From contig CAYOHL010000004.1 in the NCBI GenBank assembly GCA_964403775.1, positions 1 through 26,147 of the forward strand: a DNA stretch of 26,147 bases, read 5' to 3'. Every line of letters begins with the position of its first letter. Position 1 is the first letter of the stretch. The translations under genes and the position numbers were made by a program. A model generated the notes under the pieces. The model saw only the letters and a program-made list of their open reading frames with translations. It did no database searches and was not told the origin of the DNA. Source of the DNA: CG1-02-33-12 sp964403775 (GTDB lineage: Archaea > Nanobdellota > Nanobdellia > Woesearchaeales > CG1-02-33-12). Shown here in pieces: positions 14,097 to 22,005 of this stretch.

Positions 14097-14657
14097 ATGA
14101 AGATTGTGGGCATAAGCGGTTCTCCGACTAAAAGCGGAAATAACGAGAGAATAATAGACTATGTTCTTGATATTGCCAAGCAAAAGGGTTTTATCACGGC
14201 AAGGGTATTTCTTTCTGAATATAAAATAGCTGGATGTAATGATTGCGGGTTATGCAAGGATAAAAAAGAGTGCAGTATAAAGGATGATATGAAAAAATTA
14301 TTGCCTTTGTTAGAGGATGCTGATGCAATTGTTGTGGCCAGCCCTGTTTATTTTGGCTCTGTCAGCTCGCAATTAAAAGCATTCTTTGACAGAACCTTGG
14401 TTTTAAGAAGAGCCGGCAGCTTGCTAAAGAACAAAGTCGGGGCTGCTGTTGCTGTCGGCGGATCAAGAAATGGCGGCCAGGAAAAGACCATTGAAGCAAT
14501 ACATGCCTGGATGAACATCCATGGAATGATTGTTGTTGGGGATGGAAGCCATTTTGGCGGAATCGTGCAAAAGCCGTTTGAAGAGGACAATATAGGAATA
14601 AGGACAGTAAAGGACACTATTTACAAGGTCTGCGATGTCCTTGAGATGATAAAATAG
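14097..14657 (+). CDS. Iron-sulfur flavoprotein (Isf-like NAD(P)H/FMN oxidoreductase)
   Basis: A 186-residue flavodoxin-like protein. GSPTKSGNNE (8-17) binds FMN phosphate and SPVYFGSVSSQLKAFFDR is the second FMN loop. C47-x2-C50-x2-C53-x5-C59 is the compact [4Fe-4S] motif of archaeal Isf proteins, which carry electrons between ferredoxin and other acceptors and can reduce O2 or H2O2 in methanogens. It sits between a sugar kinase and FBP aldolase with small gaps (7 and 18 bp), so it is probably co-transcribed with glycolytic genes although no direct catalytic link is known. Confidence 0.88.
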   Translation: MKIVGISGSPTKSGNNERIIDYVLDIAKQKGFITARVFLSEYKIAGCNDCGLCKDKKECSIKDDMKKLLPLLEDADAIVVASPVYFGSVSSQLKAFFDRTLVLRRAGSLLKNKVGAAVAVGGSRNGGQEKTIEAIHAWMNIHGMIVVGDGSHFGGIVQKPFEEDNIGIRTVKDTIYKVCDVLEMIK

Positions 14658-14663
14658 AAAAAA

Positions 14664-14670
14664 GAGGTGG
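14664..14670 (+). promoter_or_regulatory. Ribosome binding site that fixes a TTG start for the aldolase
   Basis: GAGGTGG lies five bases before TTG 14676. The in-frame GTG at 14667 is inside this site, so it cannot be the start. The next in-frame ATG (14691) is farther away than is usual. Confidence 0.7.
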
Positions 14671-14675
14671 GTTTT

Positions 14676-15464
14676 TTGACAAAGCTGCAGATGCAGAAGA
14701 TAATGCATAATGAAAGGTCTTTGTTTCTTGCATATGACCAGGGCCTTGAGCACGGGCCAACAGACTTCAACCTTAATAACATTAATCCGGACCATGTCCT
14801 TAAAATAGCGGAAAACGGAAAATACAATGCTGTTATACTGCATCATGGCATTGCAGAGAAATATTATGACAAGCATAATGCATCTTTTCCTTTAATTGTA
14901 AAGCTTAATGGCAAGACAAATCTTTTTAAGGGTGATCCAGTCTCAAGCCAGGTCTGCTCGATTGGCCGTGCTGTAAAGCTTGGGGCAGAGGCTGTTGGAT
15001 ACACAATTTATCCTGGCTCTGAGTTTGAATACAAGATGTTTAAGGATTTCAGCAAGCTTGTTGAAACAGCCCATACCTATGGAATCCCTGTTGTTGCCTG
15101 GGTTTATCCTCGCGGCAGGTTTATCAAGGATGAGCTCTCAACTGAAACAATTGCTTATGCTGCACGCATAGGCCTTGAGCTCGGAGCTGATTTTGTAAAA
15201 ATAAACTATAATAATGATTTTGAGGGCTTTAAATGGGCTGTAAAATCAGCTGGAAAAACAAGGGTTTTGGTTGTTGGCGGGCCAAGGCTTTCTGACAAAG
15301 AGCTGTTGCAAAGAACCTATGAGGTTATGAAGGCAGGCGCCTCAGGCCTTGCAGTCGGCAGAAATGTATGGCAGCACGAGCATCCGTTAAAGATAACAAA
15401 GGCCCTGAAGAAAATTATCTTTGACAACAAGAGTGTTGATGAGGCCTTGAAAATATTAAAATAA
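14676..15464 (+). CDS. fba: Fructose-bisphosphate aldolase, archaeal class I (DeoC/FbaB family)
   Basis: A 262-residue TIM-barrel aldolase that interconverts fructose-1,6-bisphosphate with DHAP and glyceraldehyde-3-phosphate through a lysine Schiff base. Visible: YDQGLEHGP (20-28, D21), VAWVYPRG (140-147, Y144) and ADFVKINY (171-178, Schiff-base K175). These sit at nearly the spacing of the Thermoproteus enzyme (D24, Y146, K177). The phosphate loop is VVGGPRLSD and GLAVGRNVW. The start is TTG at 14676, chosen from the ribosome binding site. The related ADH synthase of aromatic biosynthesis is the alternative, but AWVYPRG and the kinase neighbour favour FBP aldolase. The stop faces the pilin-like gene 9 bp away. 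Confidence 0.88.
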   Translation: MTKLQMQKIMHNERSLFLAYDQGLEHGPTDFNLNNINPDHVLKIAENGKYNAVILHHGIAEKYYDKHNASFPLIVKLNGKTNLFKGDPVSSQVCSIGRAVKLGAEAVGYTIYPGSEFEYKMFKDFSKLVETAHTYGIPVVAWVYPRGRFIKDELSTETIAYAARIGLELGADFVKINYNNDFEGFKWAVKSAGKTRVLVVGGPRLSDKELLQRTYEVMKAGASGLAVGRNVWQHEHPLKITKALKKIIFDNKSVDEALKILK

Positions 15465-15473
15465 AAGAAAATA

Positions 15474-15926
15474 TTATTTAACTTCCATGAAAAAGGTTTT
15501 CTCTGTTTGACTTATAGTTAGAGTACATGAATATAATCCTGAAAACGTGTCTTTAGGGACAGATACTAAAGCAGAATACCTTTCCCAACTGCCAACAGGA
15601 ATATTCAGGCCTGAAGCCTTTACTGTTACCTCACTAATTCCCTCGCATGTTATTTGTGGAATTACTGTATTAGAAACATCATCTTGCTCATTGTTATAGA
15701 ATCCAATACTCATCTTGTTGTCTTTTCCTCTTTGTATGGCTGAAGGAATAAAACTTATTGGATTATCTGAAGTTGGTTCTATTTCTAAAATTGGAAACCC
15801 TTTCATACTATCTATTAAATCTTGCATGTATCCAGTAATAAAACCCAAGGCAATACTTAATGTAACAATAGCAAGAATCAGTATCACAACCATATTTATA
15901 GAAAGAGTAAACCCTTTTTTATTCAT
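15474..15926 (-). CDS. Pilin-like secreted/membrane protein
   Basis: A 150-residue protein with a type IV pilin-like N-terminus: MNKKGF then a 24-residue hydrophobic helix (about 7-31, TLSINMVVILILAIV). A KKGF-type cleavage site for an archaeal prepilin peptidase is plausible. The rest is a polar, probably beta-rich extracellular domain with two cysteines (C94, C134) that could form a disulfide and a Ser/Asn/Pro-rich stalk region. GAGGTG precedes ATG 15926. It is transcribed alone, with no pilus assembly ATPase nearby. It could be a minor pilin or merely an N-terminally anchored surface protein. Confidence 0.75.
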   Translation of the reverse strand: MNKKGFTLSINMVVILILAIVTLSIALGFITGYMQDLIDSMKGFPILEIEPTSDNPISFIPSAIQRGKDNKMSIGFYNNEQDDVSNTVIPQITCEGISEVTVKASGLNIPVGSWERYSALVSVPKDTFSGLYSCTLTISQTEKTFFMEVK

Positions 15927-16053
15927 TTTTACACCTCATTTTATAATCCTAATTTTATTAAGTCAATAATAATTATAGTAGTATTTAAATGTTTTGAAAT
16001 TTTTTCTAATACATAAAGTAATAGTGAAATACTAAAAATATTAAACTAAATTT

Positions 16054-16677
16054 TCAATAGCCATACTTTCCCTTCAAGGGCACAAAAACAAAACTGCCAA
16101 GTGATTCTGTTTTCAGCTCTTTGCCTTTTTTTATGCCTTTTATCATACTCTGGCCAAGAAAATATGAAACAGGTGCAACTATTATTCCATTCTGCTTTAG
16201 CTGCTCTATCAAGGGCGGTGGTATTTTTGGGCATGCAGCAGTCACCATTATCTTGTCATAGGGGGCCTGTTTTTCATAGCCCTGAGAGCCGTCATGATTT
16301 ATTACCTCAATGTTTTTTATTCCAACCCTTTTTATGTTGTTGGCTGCAAAATCTGCAAGCTCTGGAATTATTTCTGTTGTGTAAACAAACCTAGCTATTT
16401 TAGACATTATTGCAGCACAATAGCCAGAGCCAGCGCCAACTTCTAAAACCCTATCAGTTTTTTTAAGTTCTAAAGCATTTATCATTATCATAACAGTTGT
16501 TGGCTGTGATATTGTCTGGCCCTTTAAAATAGGCAGTGGATAGTCGCCATAGGCCTCACCTATTAGTTCCTCTAAAATAAATTTCTCTCTTGGAACAGAC
16601 CTAAAGGCATTTATTAACCTTTTATCTTTGATTATTTTGTTGCTGGTCCAATATTTCACTAATTCTTCCTTTCCCAT
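16054..16677 (-). CDS. pcm: Protein-L-isoaspartate O-methyltransferase
   Basis: A 207-residue SAM-dependent enzyme that repairs isoaspartyl residues in aged proteins. Motifs in order: FRSVPREKF (25-33), GQTISQPTTVMIM (53-65, substrate loop), VLEVGAGSGYCAAI (77-90, SAM motif I), YTTEI (SAM acidic residue Glu), and the post-motif YDKIMVTAA. The length and all motifs are normal. There is no close ribosome binding site. A TATA-like TTTATATT lies 27 nt before the ATG, so the mRNA is probably leaderless. It is divergent from PEP synthase with about 116 bp between starts. Confidence 0.93.
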   Translation of the reverse strand: MGKEELVKYWTSNKIIKDKRLINAFRSVPREKFILEELIGEAYGDYPLPILKGQTISQPTTVMIMINALELKKTDRVLEVGAGSGYCAAIMSKIARFVYTTEIIPELADFAANNIKRVGIKNIEVINHDGSQGYEKQAPYDKIMVTAACPKIPPPLIEQLKQNGIIVAPVSYFLGQSMIKGIKKGKELKTESLGSFVFVPLKGKYGY

Positions 16678-16699
16678 ATTAAATGCTTAATAGCTCCTT

Positions 16700-16707
16700 A
16701 ATATAAA
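16700..16707 (-). promoter_or_regulatory. TATA box of pcm
   Basis: On the minus strand TTTATATT is centred 27 nt before ATG 16677, predicting a leaderless message. Confidence 0.6.
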
Positions 16708-16734
16708 TAGTTTTTCAATTTTTAAACAGAAAGA

Positions 16735-16788
16735 TTTATATAAACATTTGATTAAGTTTTTAACATCAGAGCATTAAAATAAGAGGTG
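16735..16788 (+). promoter_or_regulatory. TATA box and ribosome binding site of ppsA
   Basis: TTTATATA (16735-16742) predicts a start near 16764. GAGGTG (16783-16788) follows, five bases before ATG 16794. Unlike its leaderless divergent neighbour this gene has a leader of about 30 nt. Confidence 0.65.
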
Positions 16789-16793
16789 TTATT

Positions 16794-19154
16794 ATGAAAG
16801 CAATCTTATGGTTCAAGGAAATATCAAAGGATAATATCTCTATTGTTGGCGGCAAAGGGGCCAATCTCGGGGAGATGTATAATCTTGGTATGTCTGTCCC
16901 TCCAGGATTTATAGTAAATGCAGATGCATACAAAGACTTTATAGAAAAGACAAACATAAAAGAAAAAATAATACAAATCCTTTCAGGGCTTAATGTTGAA
17001 AATAATGAAGAACTGCAGAAAAAGGCAAATGAAGTACAGAAACTGATCATAGCAACAGAAATTCCTAATGATATTAAAGAAGAGATTATAGATGCATATG
17101 AAAGCATGGGAATAACTGATGAAAAAACAGGTGCCTCTGATTTAGTAAAAAAAAGCGAGGATGTATTTGTTGCTGTTAGAAGCAGTGCAACTGCAGAGGA
17201 CTTGCCAGAGGCCTCGTTTGCAGGTCAGCAGGCAACATTTCTCAACGTAAAGGGAAGTGGGAATGTTGTCAAGGCAGTCAGGGCATGCTGGGCATCATTA
17301 TTTACGGCAAGGGCAATATACTACAGAGTAAAAAATAATTTTGAGCATATGAAAGTATTAATAGCTGTTGTTGTGCAGAAAATGGTTAATTCAGACAAAG
17401 CAGGTGTAACCTTTTCTGTAAATCCCTCAACAAACAATGAGAATGAGATTGTAGTAGAGGCATGCTTTGGCTTGGGAGAGGCAATTGTTTCCGGCTCTGT
17501 AAATCCTGATTCCTACATTGTTGATAAAAATACAATGGAGATAAAAAGCAAAGACGTAAAAGAGCAGGAATGGGCTTATGTAAGAGATGAATCCGGAAAG
17601 ACTGTAAAGAAAACAATAAAAGAAGAAATGAGAGGCATCCAGATATTAAAAGAAAGGGAAATTATAGAGCTTGCAGAGATTGCAAACAAACTAGAAGAGC
17701 ATTACAACAAGCCACAGGATATTGAATGGGCTATTGAAAAAAATAAGATTTATGTTGTGCAGACAAGGCCAATAACAACAATAAAAAAAGTTGAAGAAGA
17801 AAAAGAGGCAGAGGAAATAACAATAGAAGAGCAAAAAACAGATGCTGAGGAAGGCTCTGATATTTCCAATGCCGAGGTTTTAGCCGCAGGAAATACAGCA
17901 AGCCCTGGAATTGCATCAGGAATTGTTAAGATTGTACATGATATTAATGACCTCTCCAAGGTTCAAAAAGGAGATGTTCTTGTTACAAAAATGACAAATC
18001 CTGATATGGTGCCGACAATGAAAAGGGCATCTGCCATTGTAACTGATATGGGGGGAACAACATGCCATGCTGCAATTGTAAGCCGTGAAATGGGCATACC
18101 TTGCATTGTTGGAACTGGAAATGCAACCTCTGTCTTAAAGGAAAACACAATGGTTACAGTAGATGCAACCCATGGCAAGGTCTATAAAGGAAGGATAGAA
18201 ATAAAAAAACCAAAGCAGGCAGAGGAAACCAGGAGGGATTATGACGAGTTAATCACAGCAACCCAAATCAAAGTAGTAATGGATTTTCCAGAATATGCTG
18301 AAAAGGCAGCTGCAACAGGGGCAGACGGAGTTGGTTTGTTAAGGGCAGAGCACATGATTCTAGGAACAAAAATCCATCCAGCTTACTTAGTAAAGCAGGG
18401 CAGGAAGCAAGAGCTTATTGACATACTAGTTAAGGGCATATCAGCTGTTGCGAGGGCATTTGACGGCAAGCCTGTGTGGTATAGAACACTGGATGCCCCT
18501 ACAGACGAGTTCAAAAGCCTTGAAGGAGGCTCTGACGAGCCTGAAGAGGAAAACCCGATGCTTGGCTGGAGAGGCATAAGGCGCTCTTTGGACCAGCCCG
18601 GATTTTTAAGAGCAGAGTTTGAGGCAATAAAAAAAGTCCATGAATTAGGGTTGAAGAATGTCGGGATTATGATACCTTTGGTTACAAGGATTGATGAGGT
18701 TAGAAGAGCAAAGGAAATCCTGGATGAGATTTTTGGGGATGAATATGTTGAGTTTGGGGTTATGATAGAAACACCTTCTTCTGTTTGGATAATAGAGGAT
18801 ATATGCAAGCTTGGGATTGACTTTGTGAGCTTTGGAACAAATGACTTAACCCAGTATACTCTTGCCCTTGACAGAAACAATGATTTGGTGCAAAAGCATT
18901 ATGATGAGCTGCATCCAGCAGTTCTTGCAGAAATCTCAAGGGTTATAAGGATATGCAAAAAATACAATGTTCAAACCTCAATATGCGGACAGGCCGGCTC
19001 AAAGCCAAAGATGGCTGCTTTCCTTGTAAGGCAGGGCATTGACAGCATAAGCGCAAATCCAGATGCTGTACAGCAGATAAGGCAGACAGTTGCAATAACA
19101 GAAAAAAAATTATTACTAGATGCTGAGAGAAGGAATCTGAGGCCGCAGCAATAA
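16794..19154 (+). CDS. ppsA: Phosphoenolpyruvate synthase (pyruvate, water dikinase)
   Basis: A 786-residue enzyme making PEP from pyruvate and ATP, releasing AMP and phosphate: the entry step of gluconeogenesis, possibly running in reverse in some archaea. Domains: ATP-grasp (about 1-330; VGGKGANLGEM, VRSSATAEDLPEASFAGQ at 128-145), phosphohistidine swivel domain (about 360-470; GGTTCHAAIVSREMGIPC, catalytic H425), and PEP-binding TIM barrel (about 490-786; LGWRGIRR, FVSFGTNDLTQYTLALDRN, catalytic Cys731 in SICGQAGS). A highly charged linker of about 28 residues (331-358, mostly Glu/Lys/Thr) joins the first two domains. Its stop is one base from the stop of the opposing HAD gene. Confidence 0.95.
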   Translation: MKAILWFKEISKDNISIVGGKGANLGEMYNLGMSVPPGFIVNADAYKDFIEKTNIKEKIIQILSGLNVENNEELQKKANEVQKLIIATEIPNDIKEEIIDAYESMGITDEKTGASDLVKKSEDVFVAVRSSATAEDLPEASFAGQQATFLNVKGSGNVVKAVRACWASLFTARAIYYRVKNNFEHMKVLIAVVVQKMVNSDKAGVTFSVNPSTNNENEIVVEACFGLGEAIVSGSVNPDSYIVDKNTMEIKSKDVKEQEWAYVRDESGKTVKKTIKEEMRGIQILKEREIIELAEIANKLEEHYNKPQDIEWAIEKNKIYVVQTRPITTIKKVEEEKEAEEITIEEQKTDAEEGSDISNAEVLAAGNTASPGIASGIVKIVHDINDLSKVQKGDVLVTKMTNPDMVPTMKRASAIVTDMGGTTCHAAIVSREMGIPCIVGTGNATSVLKENTMVTVDATHGKVYKGRIEIKKPKQAEETRRDYDELITATQIKVVMDFPEYAEKAAATGADGVGLLRAEHMILGTKIHPAYLVKQGRKQELIDILVKGISAVARAFDGKPVWYRTLDAPTDEFKSLEGGSDEPEEENPMLGWRGIRRSLDQPGFLRAEFEAIKKVHELGLKNVGIMIPLVTRIDEVRRAKEILDEIFGDEYVEFGVMIETPSSVWIIEDICKLGIDFVSFGTNDLTQYTLALDRNNDLVQKHYDELHPAVLAEISRVIRICKKYNVQTSICGQAGSKPKMAAFLVRQGIDSISANPDAVQQIRQTVAITEKKLLLDAERRNLRPQQ

Positions 19155-19155
19155 A

Positions 19156-19761
19156 TCAAACCTTTATATTTAATTTTTTTAATTCTTTAATCAGGTTTTC
19201 ATAGGAAGTGTAATATATTCCATGAATACCCAGCTTTGATGCAGCTTCAGAATACTCTTTTATGTCATCTATAAAAACACATTCATTTGGCTTAAGATTT
19301 AGTTTTTTAAGTGCATCAAGGAATATTTCTTTCTTTGGCTTTGCATATCCAATCTTAAATGACAATGTAACAGAATCAAACAAAGGGAATTCCCTTAATT
19401 TTTTGGTTACGCGCTCAAAATCAATTTTTGTTGTGTTTGAAAGCAATGCAATCTTATAATTTTTCTTCAATCTTTTAATTAAGGTAAGGGTGGATGGAAT
19501 TTTTTCAAAGAGCCTGTTTGTGTAGTCCTTAAAAAATTCCGTCCTGTGCATTGAAAGATTGCATTGTTTTTTTATTATTCTAAAAAAATCTGTTGCTGAT
19601 AGTTCTCCCAACTCAAACTTATCCTGCAGTCCTGATTTAAATATAAGATTATTAATATGCCTGTAACTTTTATTGGATTTTTTAACAGCTTTCTCCAGAA
19701 AAATATTGTTATCCCACTTATGTATAACATTCCCATAATCAAATATAATCGCCTTTATCAT
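19156..19761 (-). CDS. HAD-superfamily hydrolase (subfamily IA, YihX-like)
   Basis: A 201-residue phosphatase-like protein. Motif I is IIFDYGNVI with nucleophile D8; motif II ALLSNTTK; motif III Lys within YAKPKKEIF; motif IV VFIDDIKEY. The second motif-I Asp (D-x-D) is replaced by Gly (DYG), as in the FDLGNV group that includes glucose-1-phosphate phosphatase YihX and some haloacid-dehalogenase-like enzymes. A sugar phosphate substrate is possible but unproven. I chose ATG 19761, not the in-frame ATG at 19812, because the HAD fold begins at once and a T-rich TATA-like stretch lies about 25 nt upstream. The upstream 17 residues would be an unrelated hydrophobic stretch. Confidence 0.8.
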   Translation of the reverse strand: MIKAIIFDYGNVIHKWDNNIFLEKAVKKSNKSYRHINNLIFKSGLQDKFELGELSATDFFRIIKKQCNLSMHRTEFFKDYTNRLFEKIPSTLTLIKRLKKNYKIALLSNTTKIDFERVTKKLREFPLFDSVTLSFKIGYAKPKKEIFLDALKKLNLKPNECVFIDDIKEYSEAASKLGIHGIYYTSYENLIKELKKLNIKV

Positions 19762-19852
19762 AAAAAATAAGATTGGTAGGTTAAATAAAAAGCTTTTGGA
19801 AATTAGTTTCAATATAGAAAATTATTTAAAAAAAACTAGTTAAACCCCTTCT

Positions 19853-20182
19853 ATGAACAGAGGCAGACCAGTCCAGAGCAAGATAAGGCAGAACATTGTT
19901 GAGATACTCTATTTTATGAAGTCTGCCTATGGCTATGACATATACAAAGCTTATATAGAGATTTTTCCTTCAGTAACAATGAGGTCAATATATTACCACC
20001 TTAAGAAGGGCCTTTCCTTAAAGGAATTCAGAATAAGCAAAATCAGGAGTGAAAAAGGAAAATATTCATGGGGTCCAGAGGCTGAAAAGATTTACTACAA
20101 GCTCGATATAAATGCAAAACCACAGATTGATAAAAGGGTTAAAAAATACTTTGAAAAAAGAAATTCTAAAAAAGCTAGGTGA
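19853..20182 (+). CDS. Small winged-helix (PadR-like) DNA-binding protein
   Basis: A 109-residue basic protein. Residues about 8-60 read as a helix-turn-helix with wing (IRQNIVEILYFMKSAYGYDI..., then SVTMRSIYYHLKKGLSLKEF), recalling PadR-type and related archaeal winged-helix domains. The tail (about 85-109) is strongly basic. No ligand domain is present. A TATA-like ATTATTTAAA (19821-19830) is about 27 nt before ATG, again suggesting a leaderless mRNA. Its TGA is directly adjacent to the stop of the opposing protease gene (zero gap). Target genes are unknown. Confidence 0.7.
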   Translation: MNRGRPVQSKIRQNIVEILYFMKSAYGYDIYKAYIEIFPSVTMRSIYYHLKKGLSLKEFRISKIRSEKGKYSWGPEAEKIYYKLDINAKPQIDKRVKKYFEKRNSKKAR

Positions 20183-21367
20183 TTACATAAAGAAAGCAAA
20201 TAAAAGATTGATTATAACAATGCCCAGAAATATAAAACTGATTGCCTTCCATATCTTGTCCCCTTTCTTTTTCTTAAAGAGCCTGTGCATCAACAGCTGG
20301 AGCATCCTTCCGCCATCTATCGGGCCCAAGGGAGCGAGATTAAACAAACCAATTCCAAGATTTAAAACATAGAGCCAGTAAAACAATCCAACAAACCAGA
20401 CAAAAATATCCGGAAAAACCTTTCCATATTTTTGCAATATAGTTTCTTTTATTTCCTGATTTTGGGTCAAATAAATCCCGAGATAACCTTTACTTTCATT
20501 CTCCGGGCTTTTAGCCAAGGTAATATTATAGTCTGTTACATTTGTTGTAATAACAACAGATTCACCAGGAGTTTTAGCTTGCATTATCTCTGTGAAGTTC
20601 TCTACAGTGCTGATAGGCATATTATCTACTCTAACTATTAGTTCATTTTCTGTTATTCCAGCAGATTCTGCAGGAAAGGTTTCATTGCCAGGAGTAAATC
20701 CTGTTACTAAAACTCCGTTATAATCAAAGATAGCATTTGATACTGGCGCAATAACAAGCCCCATTAAAGCAAGGACAGCAAAGGCAAATACAATATTTGA
20801 GAATGGCCCTGCTGCAAAAATAGACAGTTGCTGCATCTTTGGCCTTTTTCTTAATTCTTTCTCGTCTGGCTCAACAAATGCCAATGGGATTACAGGAACA
20901 AAAATATTAAGAAAGGCTATTCCACTTGATTTTATTTTAAGTTTGTAAGCCCTTGCTACAACGCCATGTGAGAACTCGTGAACCAATGCAAGAAGGAATA
21001 TACAGATTATCCAATGAAAGAAAGGAACATAGAAACTGCCCTTGACCTTTAAAGGCAAAACAAGGGCAACACCTGCAACAGCAGTGGTAGCAGTAACTAC
21101 CCTATAAATGTTCTGCATAAGTGAAAAGGATATCAATGCCATGCCCAAAAAACCAACAATAATGCCAGCATATGCCAGGTATTTTAAGAGCTTTGGATGC
21201 TTTTTTGCTATTTTATTCATTGATTTTAACCCAAGCTTGGTCCTGTACATAGCAAAGTAAAGAAATGGGAATAAAATCCTCTGAATAACTATTTTCTTTC
21301 TTTTAGCATAAAGAAATAGCAACATGCAACCTATAAATACAAAAGCACAAATAGTCTGAAAATCCAT
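20183..21367 (-). CDS. Site-2-type intramembrane metalloprotease (M50) with PDZ domain
   Basis: A 394-residue multi-pass membrane protease. Several hydrophobic segments (about 5-20, 64-108, 117-129, 183-212, 320-346, 373-394) surround the zinc motif HEFSH (130-134) and the third ligand region LAPLGPIDGGR (344-354). A PDZ-like domain (about 218-295; LGIYL at its end) lies between the two halves, as in RseP-type enzymes. It should cut transmembrane segments of regulators or clear membrane peptides. ATG 21367 comes one base after the L40e stop (TAA-A-ATG), so its translation is probably coupled to a ribosomal protein gene. Substrates are unknown. Confidence 0.9.
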   Translation of the reverse strand: MDFQTICAFVFIGCMLLFLYAKRKKIVIQRILFPFLYFAMYRTKLGLKSMNKIAKKHPKLLKYLAYAGIIVGFLGMALISFSLMQNIYRVVTATTAVAGVALVLPLKVKGSFYVPFFHWIICIFLLALVHEFSHGVVARAYKLKIKSSGIAFLNIFVPVIPLAFVEPDEKELRKRPKMQQLSIFAAGPFSNIVFAFAVLALMGLVIAPVSNAIFDYNGVLVTGFTPGNETFPAESAGITENELIVRVDNMPISTVENFTEIMQAKTPGESVVITTNVTDYNITLAKSPENESKGYLGIYLTQNQEIKETILQKYGKVFPDIFVWFVGLFYWLYVLNLGIGLFNLAPLGPIDGGRMLQLLMHRLFKKKKGDKIWKAISFIFLGIVIINLLFAFFM

Positions 21368-21368
21368 T

Positions 21369-21530
21369 TTATTTCTTTCTGATGGGCCTTAATGCCTTGC
21401 TGTTGCATTTCCTGCACTTGATTTTTCCCTGGAGAACCTTCATTATATTGGCCCTTATCTTTGTCTTGCAGTTTTTGCATATAAATATATTATGTATTAT
21501 CCTTGCCTCTGCCTCTGAGAATTTTACCAT
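21369..21530 (-). CDS. rpl40e: Large-subunit ribosomal protein L40e
   Basis: A 53-residue zinc-ribbon protein of the 50S subunit. It starts MVKFSEAEARI (ATG 21530), with C18-x2-C21 and C39-x2-C42 as zinc ligands and a basic end LRPIRKK, the usual size and pattern of archaeal L40e. GGTG, formed partly by the stop codon region of the aIF5A gene, lies just upstream, and the gap to aIF5A is 7 bp. The stop is coupled to the following protease start. It is short and easily missed by gene callers. Confidence 0.92.
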   Translation of the reverse strand: MVKFSEAEARIIHNIFICKNCKTKIRANIMKVLQGKIKCRKCNSKALRPIRKK

Positions 21531-21537
21531 TTTACAC

Positions 21538-21933
21538 CTATTCTGATTTAACCTGCTTCATAACCCTGCTGTTTAAAATCAACCAGTAAAGCACATTTGA
21601 GCCAGGAACACAGTCTGCCTTTAATTCTTCAGGAATCTCTAAGTCAAATGTTTCATATGTCTCTGCATCCATTACATTAGCAATATTGCCATGCACTGAT
21701 AAAACCTGTGCTGTTTTTTTGTCTATTACAGGCGTTGGCACCATATCATGGCCAGGCATTACTATATCCCTCTTTTTATTGTCAATAATGCCTATTGCTG
21801 TTATCCTGACTTTTGAGTGGCCATGCTTTCCTGGCCTTGATATCTGGATACTGATAACCTTGCATGGAGTATTATCAAGAATAATATACCTTCCAATCTG
21901 GATTGAACCAGCTGCAATAAGTTTTGTGGCCAT
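21538..21933 (-). CDS. eif5A: Translation factor aIF5A
   Basis: A 131-residue hypusine-containing factor that relieves stalled peptide-bond formation. The exposed loop SRPGKHGHSKVRI carries Lys36, the residue that becomes (deoxy)hypusine, followed by an SH3-like N-domain and an OB-fold C-domain (VLSVHGNIANVMDAETYETF..., then EELKADCVPGSNV). Length is typical. GAGGTAAT precedes the ATG, and a TATA box at 21966-21977 gives a short leader. It heads an operon with L40e and the membrane protease. Deoxyhypusine synthase is not in the window. Confidence 0.96.
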   Translation of the reverse strand: MATKLIAAGSIQIGRYIILDNTPCKVISIQISRPGKHGHSKVRITAIGIIDNKKRDIVMPGHDMVPTPVIDKKTAQVLSVHGNIANVMDAETYETFDLEIPEELKADCVPGSNVLYWLILNSRVMKQVKSE

Positions 21934-21965
21934 AACAATTACCTCATTTAATAAGGGAAAACCAG

Positions 21966-21977
21966 CTATATTTATAG
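21966..21977 (-). promoter_or_regulatory. TATA box of the aIF5A-L40e-protease operon
   Basis: CTATAAATATAG on the minus strand predicts a start near 21945, leaving a leader of about 10-15 nt that contains GAGGTAAT before ATG 21933. Confidence 0.6.
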
Positions 21978-22005
21978 TTTTTGATTTTATGATTAAAAGG
22001 CCCTA

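Noticed and set aside
14463..14876. 137-codon open frame on the minus strand spanning the flavoprotein and aldolase genes.
   Set aside because: It crosses two well-supported genes and an intergenic region with its own ribosome binding site on the plus strand.
18383..18880. 165-codon open frame opposite ppsA.
   Set aside because: Antisense to the highly conserved PEP-binding barrel. The Ser-rich translation has no family features.
19762..19812. 17-residue N-terminal extension of the HAD protein.
   Set aside because: The fold starts at MIKAIIFDYG. The extension is unrelated, and the AT-rich DNA there fits a promoter better.
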